Assembly (NCBI GenBank): GCA_964532865.1
Contig: CAZHJA010000017.1
Span: 1 to 17,290, forward strand
Reading direction: 5' to 3'
DNA from: CAZHJA01 sp964532865
GTDB taxonomy: Bacteria; Patescibacteriota; Microgenomatia; UBA1406; GWC2-37-13
DNA: 17,290 nt
The notes beneath the pieces are model-generated. The model was given only the letters and a program-made list of their open reading frames with translations. It did not search any database and was not told where the DNA came from. Shown here piece by piece: positions 6,393-14,487 of the stretch (the first letter of the stretch is position 1; each line of letters starts with the position of its first letter). A program made the translations under genes and the position numbers.

Positions 6393-7379
6393 ATGGGGAT
6401 TAACGAAGCAGTTCTTAGGTTTCTTGAATACTGCGAGCTTGATAAAAACCTTTCAAAAAAAACAGTAAGAATGTATGGTTATTATCTTGAGTTTTTTAAA
6501 GATTGGCTTATTAATGGTAAAAGGTCAAATAAACAAGAATTAAAAGAAAAGTCAGAAGAATTTAAATTAAAAGAACCTGATTTTGATGTTAAAGACATTG
6601 ACGAAAAGGTAATTAGAAATTTCAGGCTGTATTTGTCACGTGAATACAGAAATCCATATAAAGGAGATTTAAAAAGACAAACTCAGAATTATTTTCTTGT
6701 TGCACTTCGTTCTTTTTTTAGATATTTAATTAAACAGAATATGAAAGTAATTTCTCCAGAGATGATTGAACTAGGAAAGCAAGGAGACAGAACAATAAAG
6801 TTTTTATCTAGTGAAGATTTGGAAAAGCTATTTTCTGCAGTAACATATGATAATATAATGGGACTTAGAGATAGAACTATTCTTGAAGTTCTTTTTTCTA
6901 CAGGTCTTCGTGTATCTGAGCTTGTTTCTTTAAATAAGGAAGATATTAATAGCAAAACCGGAGAATTTACTGTTATTGGTAAAGGTCAAAAGGCACGTAT
7001 TGTATTTATTTCAAAGCGAGCAAAGATGTGGCTTTCTAAATATTTAAATAAACGGGAAGATGCATATAGGCCTTTATTTATCCGCTATTCAGGTCCTTCT
7101 TCAAAAGAGGGATTAACTGATGAAAGCAGAAGACTATCTGTACGCTCCATAGAAAGAATGATAGACAAGTACCGTAAAAAAGCAGGAATAACAAAAAGAA
7201 TAGGCCCACATGTACTGCGCCATTCATATGCAACTGATTTATTAAGTCATGGAGCAGACCTTCGTTCTGTTCAAGAGATGCTTGGGCACAAGAATATTTC
7301 AACAACACAAATATATACTCATGTTACAAATTTAAGACTTAAGGAAATTCATGAAAAATATCATTCAGGAAATAAATAA
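6393..7379 (+). CDS. XerC/XerD-family tyrosine recombinase
   Basis: This 328-residue site-specific recombinase has an N-terminal SAM-like core-binding domain (about 1-120) and a C-terminal catalytic domain. Numbered from the Met at 6393, the active-site set is complete: R173 (TGLRVSEL), K200 (beta-hairpin GKGQKAR), H273 and R276 (HVLRHSYATD), H299 (LGHKNISTT) and nucleophile Y308 (IYTHV). A charged insertion at about 45-70 lengthens the linker in the first domain. Family members resolve chromosome dimers at dif sites or move integrative elements; the intact RKHRHY set and near-normal length favour a housekeeping Xer (inference). An in-frame ATG at 6387 abuts the -10 and probably lies outside the mRNA, so 6393 is preferred. 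The gene's end overlaps the DUF2079 gene by 29 bases. No attachment repeats were found around it. Confidence 0.9.
   Translation: MGINEAVLRFLEYCELDKNLSKKTVRMYGYYLEFFKDWLINGKRSNKQELKEKSEEFKLKEPDFDVKDIDEKVIRNFRLYLSREYRNPYKGDLKRQTQNYFLVALRSFFRYLIKQNMKVISPEMIELGKQGDRTIKFLSSEDLEKLFSAVTYDNIMGLRDRTILEVLFSTGLRVSELVSLNKEDINSKTGEFTVIGKGQKARIVFISKRAKMWLSKYLNKREDAYRPLFIRYSGPSSKEGLTDESRRLSVRSIERMIDKYRKKAGITKRIGPHVLRHSYATDLLSHGADLRSVQEMLGHKNISTTQIYTHVTNLRLKEIHEKYHSGNK
7341..7345 (+). promoter_or_regulatory. Shine-Dalgarno-like site inside the Xer gene
   Basis: AAGGA lies five bases before the ATG at 7351 and inside the end of the Xer coding region. It is the only clear Shine-Dalgarno-like motif in front of a gene in this window. 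It decides the start of the first DUF2079 gene and suggests translational coupling to the recombinase gene. Confidence 0.45.
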
Positions 7380-8931
7380 AATAAATAAAAGAGCATGTAT
7401 ATTTGTAAAAAAGCATTGGGATAAGATATTGCTCTTTTTATTTATTTTAGTATATATAATTTACTTTTCATGCTTTACTATCCTTCGATTTAAAACTCTT
7501 CATGCGCATTATTATGATTTAGGCATTATGCATCAGACTGTATTTAATACATATAAAGGGATAGCAACACTTGATTTCAGTAGAATTTTAGAGCTTACAG
7601 ATCCTTCTAAACTTGGAAGTGGTCCAATAAAAAGAATGGCAATTCACAATGACATTCTTCTTTTCCCACTTGCTCTTTTTTATTTTATCCATTCTGGTCC
7701 CGAAACACTACTTATTCTTCAAACAGTAATTATTGCACTTGGTGCAATTGGAATATATTTAATATCAAAAAGAATACTTTCTTCAAAAATTCTTTCAATA
7801 ACTTTAGCATTTTCATATTTAATGTATTTTCCTCTTCAACGGGCAAATATTTTTGAATTTCATGCAGTTTCTCTTGCAACATCATTTTTAATTATTATGT
7901 TTTATTTCTTTTTGGTAAAGAAATATAAACTAAGTTTTATATTTTTTCTTCTTTCTCTTTTTTCAAAGGAAAATGTTGCTTTAGTTACTTTGCTATTTGG
8001 CACATTTATTTTATTAAAGAATAAATCGAAATTAAATATATTTTGGGGATTTATAAATAAAATACTGCATAGGGGTCAGGAAAAAAAAGATAATTTTTTA
8101 TTTGGTTTAATAATTTTTACAATAAGTATTGTCTGGTTTGTACTTTCAATACTAATTATTATTCCATATTTTAGAGGGTCAACTCATTTTGCTCTTGCCC
8201 GTTATAGTCAGTTTGGAGACTCTTTTTTTGGTGTATTTATGGGCTTGATTAAAAACCCAGTTCTTTTATTTAGCTATATATTTTGTGAAAGTACAATTAG
8301 ATATTTATTCTATCTTCTTGCCCCTTTGGGTTTTTTATCATTATTTTCACCTATTTATCTTTTAATTGCTCTGCCTCAGCTTGCTATAAATCTTCTTTCT
8401 TCATTTTTTAATACAAGAAGTTTTTATTATCACTATACGAGCTTAATAACCCCGTTTGTTTTTATTTCAGCAATATATGGCTGTAGAAATATTGTTAAAT
8501 ATATTGAAAGAAAATATAATTTAAAACGTGAACAGGTAGAAAAAATTATTGCAGTTTTCCTATTATTCTCTACTCTCTTTTTTTCGTATTTAAAAAGCCC
8601 TCTTCCTTATTCAAAAGAAAAAGATGGGTATTATTTCGCAGAGTTTCAAAGGGAAAGAAAAGATGTTGAGTTTTGGGCAAAAACCTTAAAAAGCGAAAGC
8701 TATATAGTTTCATCAACTCAGAAACTTGCTCCATTATTAGCATCCAGAAGATATTATTATGACTTTGGAGCAGATTATGTATTAGCGGATTTTGTTTTGA
8801 TTTTAATACCTGAGATATCTGTTGATTGGGAAAGTAAAGGATTAATAGATGTTTACAACAACCTAAAAAATAATAAAAATTTTGTTAAAATACATGAAAA
8901 TGGACACTTGGAAGTTTATAAAAGAAAATAA
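7351..8931 (+). CDS. DUF2079 GT-C-like multi-pass membrane protein (copy A)
   Basis: This 526-residue polytopic membrane protein has about ten or more hydrophobic helices starting at residue 26 and a soluble tail from about 420. It fits DUF2079, a GT-C-fold family thought to use lipid-linked sugar donors. The first extracytoplasmic loop has YYDLGIM with D56 in the position of the conserved acidic residue of GT-C enzymes, and the shared segment RMAIHNDI follows near residue 94. The Ser-Phe-Tyr-(His/Gln)-Tyr motif of the family's later loop is at about 359. The paralogous copy B follows after 3 bases, aligning almost end to end but moderately diverged. Copy A overlaps the recombinase gene by 29 bases, with AAGGA upstream of its ATG. 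It has an extra 15-residue N-terminal lead relative to copy B. The sugar and acceptor are unknown. Confidence 0.85.
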   Translation: MKNIIQEINKINKRACIFVKKHWDKILLFLFILVYIIYFSCFTILRFKTLHAHYYDLGIMHQTVFNTYKGIATLDFSRILELTDPSKLGSGPIKRMAIHNDILLFPLALFYFIHSGPETLLILQTVIIALGAIGIYLISKRILSSKILSITLAFSYLMYFPLQRANIFEFHAVSLATSFLIIMFYFFLVKKYKLSFIFFLLSLFSKENVALVTLLFGTFILLKNKSKLNIFWGFINKILHRGQEKKDNFLFGLIIFTISIVWFVLSILIIIPYFRGSTHFALARYSQFGDSFFGVFMGLIKNPVLLFSYIFCESTIRYLFYLLAPLGFLSLFSPIYLLIALPQLAINLLSSFFNTRSFYYHYTSLITPFVFISAIYGCRNIVKYIERKYNLKREQVEKIIAVFLLFSTLFFSYLKSPLPYSKEKDGYYFAEFQRERKDVEFWAKTLKSESYIVSSTQKLAPLLASRRYYYDFGADYVLADFVLILIPEISVDWESKGLIDVYNNLKNNKNFVKIHENGHLEVYKRK

Positions 8932-8934
8932 ATA

Positions 8935-10413
8935 ATGAATTTTGTTAAAAACAATATTGATAAAATTCTGCTATTTTCATTTATTCTTTTATATATTATC
9001 TATTTTTCATATTTTACTATTCTTAGGCATAATGGTTTGTATACCCAGTATTTTGATTTAGGAATAATGGATCAGACAGTTTTTAATACTTTTAAAGGCA
9101 GAATACTGGAGATGACAAATACGCATGGTATTGAAAACATCAAAAGAATGGCAATTCATAATGATATTTTCCTTGCTCTTCTTGCTCCTTTTTATGCAAT
9201 TTATAAAGGCCCACAAACTCTTCTTGTAATACAGTCTATTATTATAGCGCTTGGTGCAATACCTTTATATCTTCTTTCAAAGAAAGTTTTAAAGTCAAAA
9301 ATATTTTCAGTTGTTTTATCATTTTCCTATCTTATTTTCTCCCCGCTTGAGAGAGCTAATATTTTTGACTTTCATGCAGTTTGTCTTTCAATAACATTTA
9401 TATTATTTATGTTTTATTTTTCATATATTAAAAAGTATTTCTTGAGTTTTGTTTTTTTTATTCTTGTAATTATTACAAAAGAAGAGGTTGCCTTAGCAAC
9501 GTGTTTTTTTGGAATGTATTTATTTTTTAAAAATACTTTATCTTGGAAAGATAAAAAGCTTAGGTTTTCTTTTTCTTTAAAAAGCTCAATAATTAAATTT
9601 GCATTGCTTGTTATTTTAATAAGCATTATATGGTTTGTTTTATCCATTTGGGTAATAATGCCATATTTTAGAAAGGGTCAGCATTTTGCAATTTCATATT
9701 ATAGCGGATTTGGAGATAGCGCTGGAAATATAATATCTGGAATTATTTCAAACCCTATAAAAACAATAAGCATATTTTTTCAAAAACAAAGTTTAATGTA
9801 TTTTTTCTTTTTTATAGCCCCTCTTTTTTTCTTTCCTATTTTTGCACCTGAAATTCTAATTTTATCTCTTCCTGAATTTGCAATTAATTTATTAAGTAGT
9901 AATCAGTACATGAGAAGTTTTTATCTTCAATATGTTTCTGTAATTATTCCATTTGTTTTTATTGCAACTATTTTTGGAGTAAAGAGAGTTTTAAATAAAG
10001 TTAAATTTATAAACATTAAAATTATTTCCTTTTTGATTTTAATTTCAACATTGCTTTTTGCATATCTTTTTGGACCCCTTCCTTTTTCTAGAAAAAAAGA
10101 TATCCATCCTTTTATGTTTCCTAGAAAAGAATCAGAAAAGGTGCTTGAATGGGAAAAAAAATTAAAAGATGAAAGTCTTATTATTTCTGCTACAGATTTT
10201 ATTGCTCCCCATTTTACCAATAGAAAGACTTTCTATATTTTTTCAGATAGATACAAACTTGCAGATTATGTACTTGTAAGAACTGACAGGATTAATAAAC
10301 ACTATCAGAAAGATGCGCTTATTAAAGCATATACAGAACTTAAAGATAATAATAAGTTTAAATTAATAGACAAATATGATAATTTTGAAGTATACATGAA
10401 GGTTAAACATTAG
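8935..10413 (+). CDS. DUF2079 GT-C-like multi-pass membrane protein (copy B)
   Basis: This 492-residue paralogue of the gene before it has the same layout. A membrane helix at residues 9-28 leads to the loop motif YFDLGIM with D41 as the candidate catalytic Asp, then RMAIHNDI near 78, many further helices, RSFYLQY at about 327 and a soluble C-terminal tail from about 385. Divergence from copy A is spread through the whole protein, unlike the patchy identity of the EamA pair, so this duplication looks older or under different selection. The ATG at 8935 is 3 bases after the previous stop and has no Shine-Dalgarno. It is followed after 23 bases by the GT2 gene, a likely supplier of polyprenyl-phosphate sugar. 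It probably adds sugars outside the membrane (inference). Stop is TAG. Confidence 0.85.
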   Translation: MNFVKNNIDKILLFSFILLYIIYFSYFTILRHNGLYTQYFDLGIMDQTVFNTFKGRILEMTNTHGIENIKRMAIHNDIFLALLAPFYAIYKGPQTLLVIQSIIIALGAIPLYLLSKKVLKSKIFSVVLSFSYLIFSPLERANIFDFHAVCLSITFILFMFYFSYIKKYFLSFVFFILVIITKEEVALATCFFGMYLFFKNTLSWKDKKLRFSFSLKSSIIKFALLVILISIIWFVLSIWVIMPYFRKGQHFAISYYSGFGDSAGNIISGIISNPIKTISIFFQKQSLMYFFFFIAPLFFFPIFAPEILILSLPEFAINLLSSNQYMRSFYLQYVSVIIPFVFIATIFGVKRVLNKVKFINIKIISFLILISTLLFAYLFGPLPFSRKKDIHPFMFPRKESEKVLEWEKKLKDESLIISATDFIAPHFTNRKTFYIFSDRYKLADYVLVRTDRINKHYQKDALIKAYTELKDNNKFKLIDKYDNFEVYMKVKH

Positions 10414-10436
10414 TTATTTTTTAAATAAAAAAATAT

Positions 10437-11330
10437 ATGATATCAGTAATAATTCCTTTTTATAATGAAAAACAAAATCTTTTAATACTGCAAGAAAGCT
10501 TAAAGCATGAATTAGGGAGGCTTAACCAGCATTATGAAATTGTTTTTGTAGATGATGGATCAACAGATGGATCAAAAGAAAATATTGAAAAGGAAAATAA
10601 ATCTGTGAAATTAATTTCACATAGGAAAAGAATGGGAAAAGGAAAAGCTTTAAATTCAGGCTTTAAAAGTTCAAAAGGAGATATAATTTTCTTTATGGAT
10701 GCCGATATGCAGGATGATCCTAAAGAAATACCTGTATTTTTGGAGAAATTAAGTGAGGGCCATGATTTTGTAATTGGCTGGAGAAAAGAAAGACGTGATC
10801 CAATTTCCAAAACACTCCCCTCCTCGCTTTTTAATTTTTTTCTTTTAAAACTTCTTTTAAAGTCAAAGTTTCATGATATTAACTGTGGATTTAAACTCAT
10901 GAAAAGACAGGTTCTTGAAAGTATTCCATTATATGGAGACAATTATAGGTTTCTTCCCATTTTAGCTTTAAAAGAAGGATTTAAGGCAACTGAAATAAAA
11001 GTTACTCATAACCCAAGAAAATATGGAAAATCAAAATATGGTTTTTTTAGAATATTTACAGGATTTATTGATACATTAAGCACTTATTTTGTATATAGGT
11101 TTTCTGAAAAGCCTTTGCATTTTTTTGGTCCAGTTGGTGCTTTAATATTTTTTGCAGGATTTGTTATTACTCTTTATCTTGGAATTGGAAGGTTGTTTTT
11201 TGGAATAATGTTATATAACAGACCGATACTGCAGCTTGGAATATTGCTTATTATAGTAGGACTTCAGGTTATTATGACAGGTTTTTTAGGAGATTTAATT
11301 GTATATCTTAGTAAGAAATCAAAATCATAA
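10437..11330 (+). CDS. GT2 glycosyltransferase, polyprenyl-phosphate sugar synthase type
   Basis: This 297-residue family 2 glycosyltransferase resembles dolichyl/undecaprenyl-phosphate mannose or glucose synthases. It likely moves a sugar from a nucleotide donor to a polyprenyl phosphate at the inner membrane face. Visible motifs are FVDDGSTD at 37-44, the metal-binding DADMQDD at 88-94, Arg116-x-x-Arg119-x-Asp121, Cys150-Gly-Phe-Lys, and HNPRKYGKSKYG at 191-202, the conserved His-x-Pro-Arg...Gly-x-Ser-Lys-Tyr of DPMS-like enzymes. Two C-terminal transmembrane helices (about 230-251 and 264-287) anchor it, as in DPMS-like/GtrB enzymes. It sits between two GT-C-like genes and two EamA transporters; 3 bases separate it from the next start. 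The sugar cannot be told from sequence. Confidence 0.92.
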   Translation: MISVIIPFYNEKQNLLILQESLKHELGRLNQHYEIVFVDDGSTDGSKENIEKENKSVKLISHRKRMGKGKALNSGFKSSKGDIIFFMDADMQDDPKEIPVFLEKLSEGHDFVIGWRKERRDPISKTLPSSLFNFFLLKLLLKSKFHDINCGFKLMKRQVLESIPLYGDNYRFLPILALKEGFKATEIKVTHNPRKYGKSKYGFFRIFTGFIDTLSTYFVYRFSEKPLHFFGPVGALIFFAGFVITLYLGIGRLFFGIMLYNRPILQLGILLIIVGLQVIMTGFLGDLIVYLSKKSKS

Positions 11331-11333
11331 AAA

Positions 11334-12293
11334 ATGAAAAAATTATACATGAACCCGGTTATAGCTCTAATTATTACAAATATAATCTGGGGTGCAGCTG
11401 CTCCAATATTTAAGCTTGCCCTAACTAATATTCCGCCTTTTACTTTAGGCTTTATTCGTTTCTTTTTTGCAGGTTCAATATTACTTCCAATAATGCTTAT
11501 TAAATGGAAGAAAATAAACACAAAAACTTTTTATCAAATATTTGTTGGAGCAGTTTTAGGATATACAATATCAATTTCTTTATATTTTATAGCGCTAACT
11601 AAAACTCAAGCAATTAATGCTCCAGTAATTTCATGTGCGGCTCCTGTATTTTTGTATTTTCTATCAATTTTCTTTTTAAAAGAAAAAGCAAAGATGAAAG
11701 TAATGTTTGGAATGATAGTTGCGCTGATTGGAGCTTTAGTTATTGTTTTTTCCCCAATATTTTTCGAAGGGGCAGAATTGGCTTTTGGAGAAATTCAAGG
11801 TAATTTACTTCTTGTTATTTCAATGATTGTAGGAGTTATAAGTACGCTAATTCATAAAAAAGTTTTGAAAAAAGTAAACTTTTATCAAATTACGTGTATT
11901 AGTTTTCTTCTTGCTGCACTTACTTTTTTTCCATTTATGATGAGAGAATTAGACAGCTGGAGTTTTAGGCAACTAAACATTAATGGATTAGCAGGTATAG
12001 TTTATGGAGTATTTCTTTGTTCAGCTTTAGCTTATGTTCTTTATTATTATGGATTATCAAAGATTAAGGCTCAAGAGGTTGGATTGTTTACATATATGGA
12101 CCCTGTTATTGCTGTTATTATTGCAATGCCTCTTCTTGGAGAATACCCAAATCTATATTTTATAATAGGCTCAGTTTTTGTATTTTTAGGAATATACGTT
12201 GCAGAAGGAAGACTTCATTATCATCCTATACACAAAATTAAGGAGCATAGGAAAAAGACATGGAGAGATTATTTATTCAAAAGACAACAATAA
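11334..12293 (+). CDS. EamA/DMT-superfamily transporter (copy 1)
   Basis: This 319-residue drug/metabolite transporter-family protein has ten predicted helices in two EamA repeats. The first repeat opens with Asn-Pro-Val-Ile-Ala and IIWGAAAPIFKLAL and contains the PPFTLGFIRFFFAG signature around 33-46; the second ends with DPVIAVIIAMPLLGE at about 257-271. A basic cytoplasmic tail follows from about 295. The second copy begins 27 bases downstream. DMT proteins export metabolites, and relatives such as ArnE/F flip polyprenyl-phosphate aminoarabinose. Its place between the GT2 and galE suggests a similar lipid-sugar role (inference; no substrate motif seen). ATG at 11334 is 3 bases past the GT2 stop; an internal Met at residue 6 aligns with the start of copy 2 and is an alternative. 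Confidence 0.87.
   Translation: MKKLYMNPVIALIITNIIWGAAAPIFKLALTNIPPFTLGFIRFFFAGSILLPIMLIKWKKINTKTFYQIFVGAVLGYTISISLYFIALTKTQAINAPVISCAAPVFLYFLSIFFLKEKAKMKVMFGMIVALIGALVIVFSPIFFEGAELAFGEIQGNLLLVISMIVGVISTLIHKKVLKKVNFYQITCISFLLAALTFFPFMMRELDSWSFRQLNINGLAGIVYGVFLCSALAYVLYYYGLSKIKAQEVGLFTYMDPVIAVIIAMPLLGEYPNLYFIIGSVFVFLGIYVAEGRLHYHPIHKIKEHRKKTWRDYLFKRQQ
11433..11495 (+). repeat. 63-base identical block, EamA copy 1 (matches 12405-12467)
   Basis: Read base by base, 11433-11495 equals 12405-12467. It covers the first-repeat PPFTLGFIRFFFAG region of both EamA genes. The surrounding sequence differs at synonymous and non-synonymous sites. Confidence 0.9.
12111..12232 (+). repeat. 122-base identical block, EamA copy 1 (matches 13238-13359)
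   Basis: Positions 12111-12232 and 13238-13359 are identical. They cover the last two helices of the EamA proteins. The blocks are flanked by diverged sequence on both sides, which suggests local gene conversion or strong local constraint. Confidence 0.9.
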
Positions 12294-12320
12294 TCAAAAA
12301 TATAGATTAAAAAATAGTGT

Positions 12321-13417
12321 ATGAATCCAGTTATAGCATTAATTATTACAAGTATTATTGGAGGTCTGGGTGCTCCAATATATAAGCTTGCATTAACTAA
12401 TATCCCGCCTTTTACTTTAGGCTTTATTCGTTTCTTTTTTGCAGGTTCAATATTACTTCCAATAATGATTATTAAATGGAAGAAAATGGATATAAAATCT
12501 TTTTATGAAATCTTTATTGGTGCGTTTTTAGGACTTACAGTAGCAACATCTTTTTATTATTTAGGTCTTACAAAAACTCAAGCAATTAATGCTCCAATAA
12601 TAGGGAGTGCAGGTCCTATATTTTTATTTTTTCTATCAATTATATTTTTAAAGGAAAAAGCAAAATTAAAAGTAATGTTTGGAATGATATTGGCATTACT
12701 TGGAGCTTTAGTTGTTATTTTTTCTCCAATATTTTTTGAAGGGAAAGAATTAGCGTTTGGAGAAATACAGGGAAATTTATTTTTTGTTATAGCAATGATT
12801 GCAGTAGTTGCTAGAGTTTTAATACATAAAAAGGCTTTAGAAAAGGTAAATTTTTATCAAGTTTCAACCATTAGTTTTCTTCTTGCCGCACTTACTTTTT
12901 TTCCATTTATGATGAGAGAATTAGACAGTTGGAGCTTTAGGCAACTAAATATTAATGGATTAGTAGGTATAGTTTTTGGAGTATTTATTAGCTCATGTAT
13001 TGGTTATCTGCTATATAACTATGGAATTTCAAAGATTAAAGCTCAAGAAGTAGGACTGTTTACNNNNNNNNNNNNNNNNNNNNNNNNNNNNNNNNNNNNN
13101 NNNNNNNNNNNNNNNNNNNNNNNNNNNNNNNNNNNNNNNNNNNNNNNNNNNNNNNNNNNNNNNTGCTATATAACTATGGAATTTCAAAGATTAAAGCTCA
13201 AGAAGTAGGACTGTTTACATATATAGATCCTGTTGTGGCTGTTATTATTGCAATGCCTCTTCTTGGAGAATACCCAAATCTATATTTTATAATAGGCTCA
13301 GTTTTTGTATTTTTAGGAATATACGTTGCAGAAGGAAGACTTCATTATCATCCTATACATAAGATTAAAGAGCATAAGAAGCATAGTATTTGGGAGAAGA
13401 TTACGCATAAGAATTAA
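12321..13417 (+). CDS. EamA/DMT-superfamily transporter (copy 2), interrupted by an N gap
   Basis: This is a tandem paralogue of the preceding gene, read here in two parts (12321-13063 and 13219-13417) either side of 100 Ns. The 55 bases before the Ns (13009-13063) recur exactly after them (13164-13218). Removing the Ns and one copy takes out 155 bases and joins the parts in frame, giving 313 residues with the same helices and tail as copy 1. Left uncorrected, the gap shifts the frame and yields a false 295-residue product. Differences from copy 1 include loss of the Trp in the first-helix signature (IIWG becomes IIGG) and DPVIA becoming DPVVA; the C-terminal tail ends differently. Function as for copy 1: a DMT transporter, possibly for lipid-linked sugars (inference). 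Confidence 0.85.
13009..13063 (+). repeat. 55-base contig-end overlap, left copy
   Basis: Exactly the same 55 bases occur at 13164-13218, each directly against the N run. This is what two contigs sharing a k-mer end look like, not a biological repeat. Confidence 0.9.
13064..13163. other. Assembly gap of 100 Ns, probably spurious
   Basis: There are exactly 100 Ns, a conventional scaffold-gap size, flanked by identical 55-base sequences. Reading frame restoration after collapse indicates that no sequence is missing here. Confidence 0.95.
13164..13218 (+). repeat. 55-base contig-end overlap, right copy
   Basis: Identical to 13009-13063. It should be merged with it when the gap is closed. Confidence 0.9.
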
Positions 13418-13460
13418 ATTATATGCACATTACATTCTTTAAAAAGAGCTAAGTTTTTTG

Positions 13461-13469
13461 TGATAAAAT
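13461..13469 (+). promoter_or_regulatory. Extended -10 promoter of galE
   Basis: TGATAAAAT ends 6 bases before the galE ATG, so transcription is predicted to start on the A of the start codon. The same nine bases precede tRNA-Ser. No clear -35 is seen. This would make galE the head of its own transcript rather than only a read-through gene. Confidence 0.6.
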
Positions 13470-13475
13470 AAAGAT

Positions 13476-14483
13476 ATGAAGAAAATTCTTATTACAGGAG
13501 CAGGAGGATATATTGGTTCAGTAGCCTTATATCTATTTTTAACCAAAGGCTATGAAGTTGTTGCAATTGATAATTTTTCAACAGGATATAAAGAGCCTCT
13601 TGAGTTATTGAAAAATAAATTTGGAGAAAAGCAATTTAGATTTTATGAGTCTGATTTAAATCAAGATCTCTCCCCTATTTTTGATAAAGAACAAAATATT
13701 TCTAGCGTTGTACACTATGCTGCGCATTGCTTGGTTGATGAGTCTATGAGAGATCCTGGAAAATATTTTAAAAACAACATATGCGGCTCAATTAATTTAT
13801 TGGAGGAGATGATAAAACATAATATTTTTAATATCGTATTTTCTTCAACATGCGCTGTATATGGAGAAGCTGAATATGTTCCAATTGATGAAAAACATGC
13901 CTTAAATCCTATAAATCCTTATGGAGAATCTAAAAGGATTATTGAAAAAATTCTAGATTGGTATTCAAAATTAAAAGGTTTAAATTATGTAATATTAAGG
14001 TATTTTAATGTATGTGGAGCATCAGACGATGGATTAATTGGAGATTCAAAAAAACCTTCAACCCTTCTTGTCCAAAATGCAGTACGCGGAGCTTTGAAAA
14101 TTGAACCTTTTTATTTAACATGTCCTCAAGTAGATACTGAGGATAAAACCCCAATAAGAGACTATGTTAATGTGGTTGATTTAAATGAGGCCCATTTAAA
14201 AGCAATAGAATATTTGGAAAATAATGGAAAAAGTGAAATAATTAATTTAGGAACAGGAACTGGAAATTCAGTTCTTGAAATTATAAATAAAGTACAGGAG
14301 GCAACTTCTGTAAAATATGAAATTAAAAAAACAACTCAAAGACAAGGAGAATATGCAAAGATGATTGCATCAATTGAAAAAGCAAAGAAAGTATTAGATT
14401 GGGAGCCAAGAAGATCAATAAAGGACACTATCACTTCATTAATAGAATGGTATAATAAATATCCTCAAGGATGGAAAAAATAA
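13476..14483 (+). CDS. galE: UDP-glucose 4-epimerase
   Basis: This 335-residue extended SDR epimerase interconverts UDP-glucose and UDP-galactose (or the N-acetyl forms) in the cytosol with bound NAD. Seen are TGAGGYIGS at 7-15 (GxxGxxG), DNFSTG at 32-37, the catalytic SSTCAVYG at 123-130 with S124, Y149-G-E-S-K153 as the Tyr-xxx-Lys pair, RYFNVCGA at 175-182 and the Arg-Asp-Tyr-Val of the substrate-binding region. Length is typical for GalE. Related epimerases and dehydratases share these motifs, but the RYFNVCGA segment and overall pattern favour GalE. The promoter TGATAAAAT sits 6 bases upstream, predicting a leaderless mRNA. The nucleotidyltransferase gene follows after 4 bases, making a nucleotide-sugar pair in the middle of the glycan gene run. 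Confidence 0.93.
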   Translation: MKKILITGAGGYIGSVALYLFLTKGYEVVAIDNFSTGYKEPLELLKNKFGEKQFRFYESDLNQDLSPIFDKEQNISSVVHYAAHCLVDESMRDPGKYFKNNICGSINLLEEMIKHNIFNIVFSSTCAVYGEAEYVPIDEKHALNPINPYGESKRIIEKILDWYSKLKGLNYVILRYFNVCGASDDGLIGDSKKPSTLLVQNAVRGALKIEPFYLTCPQVDTEDKTPIRDYVNVVDLNEAHLKAIEYLENNGKSEIINLGTGTGNSVLEIINKVQEATSVKYEIKKTTQRQGEYAKMIASIEKAKKVLDWEPRRSIKDTITSLIEWYNKYPQGWKK

Positions 14484-14487
14484 ACAT

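Noticed and set aside
13064..13208. 295-residue EamA product read through the Ns, and a separate 60-residue gene at 13235
   Set aside because: Both are artefacts of the gap shifting the frame. Collapsing the duplicated 55 bases gives one normal gene.
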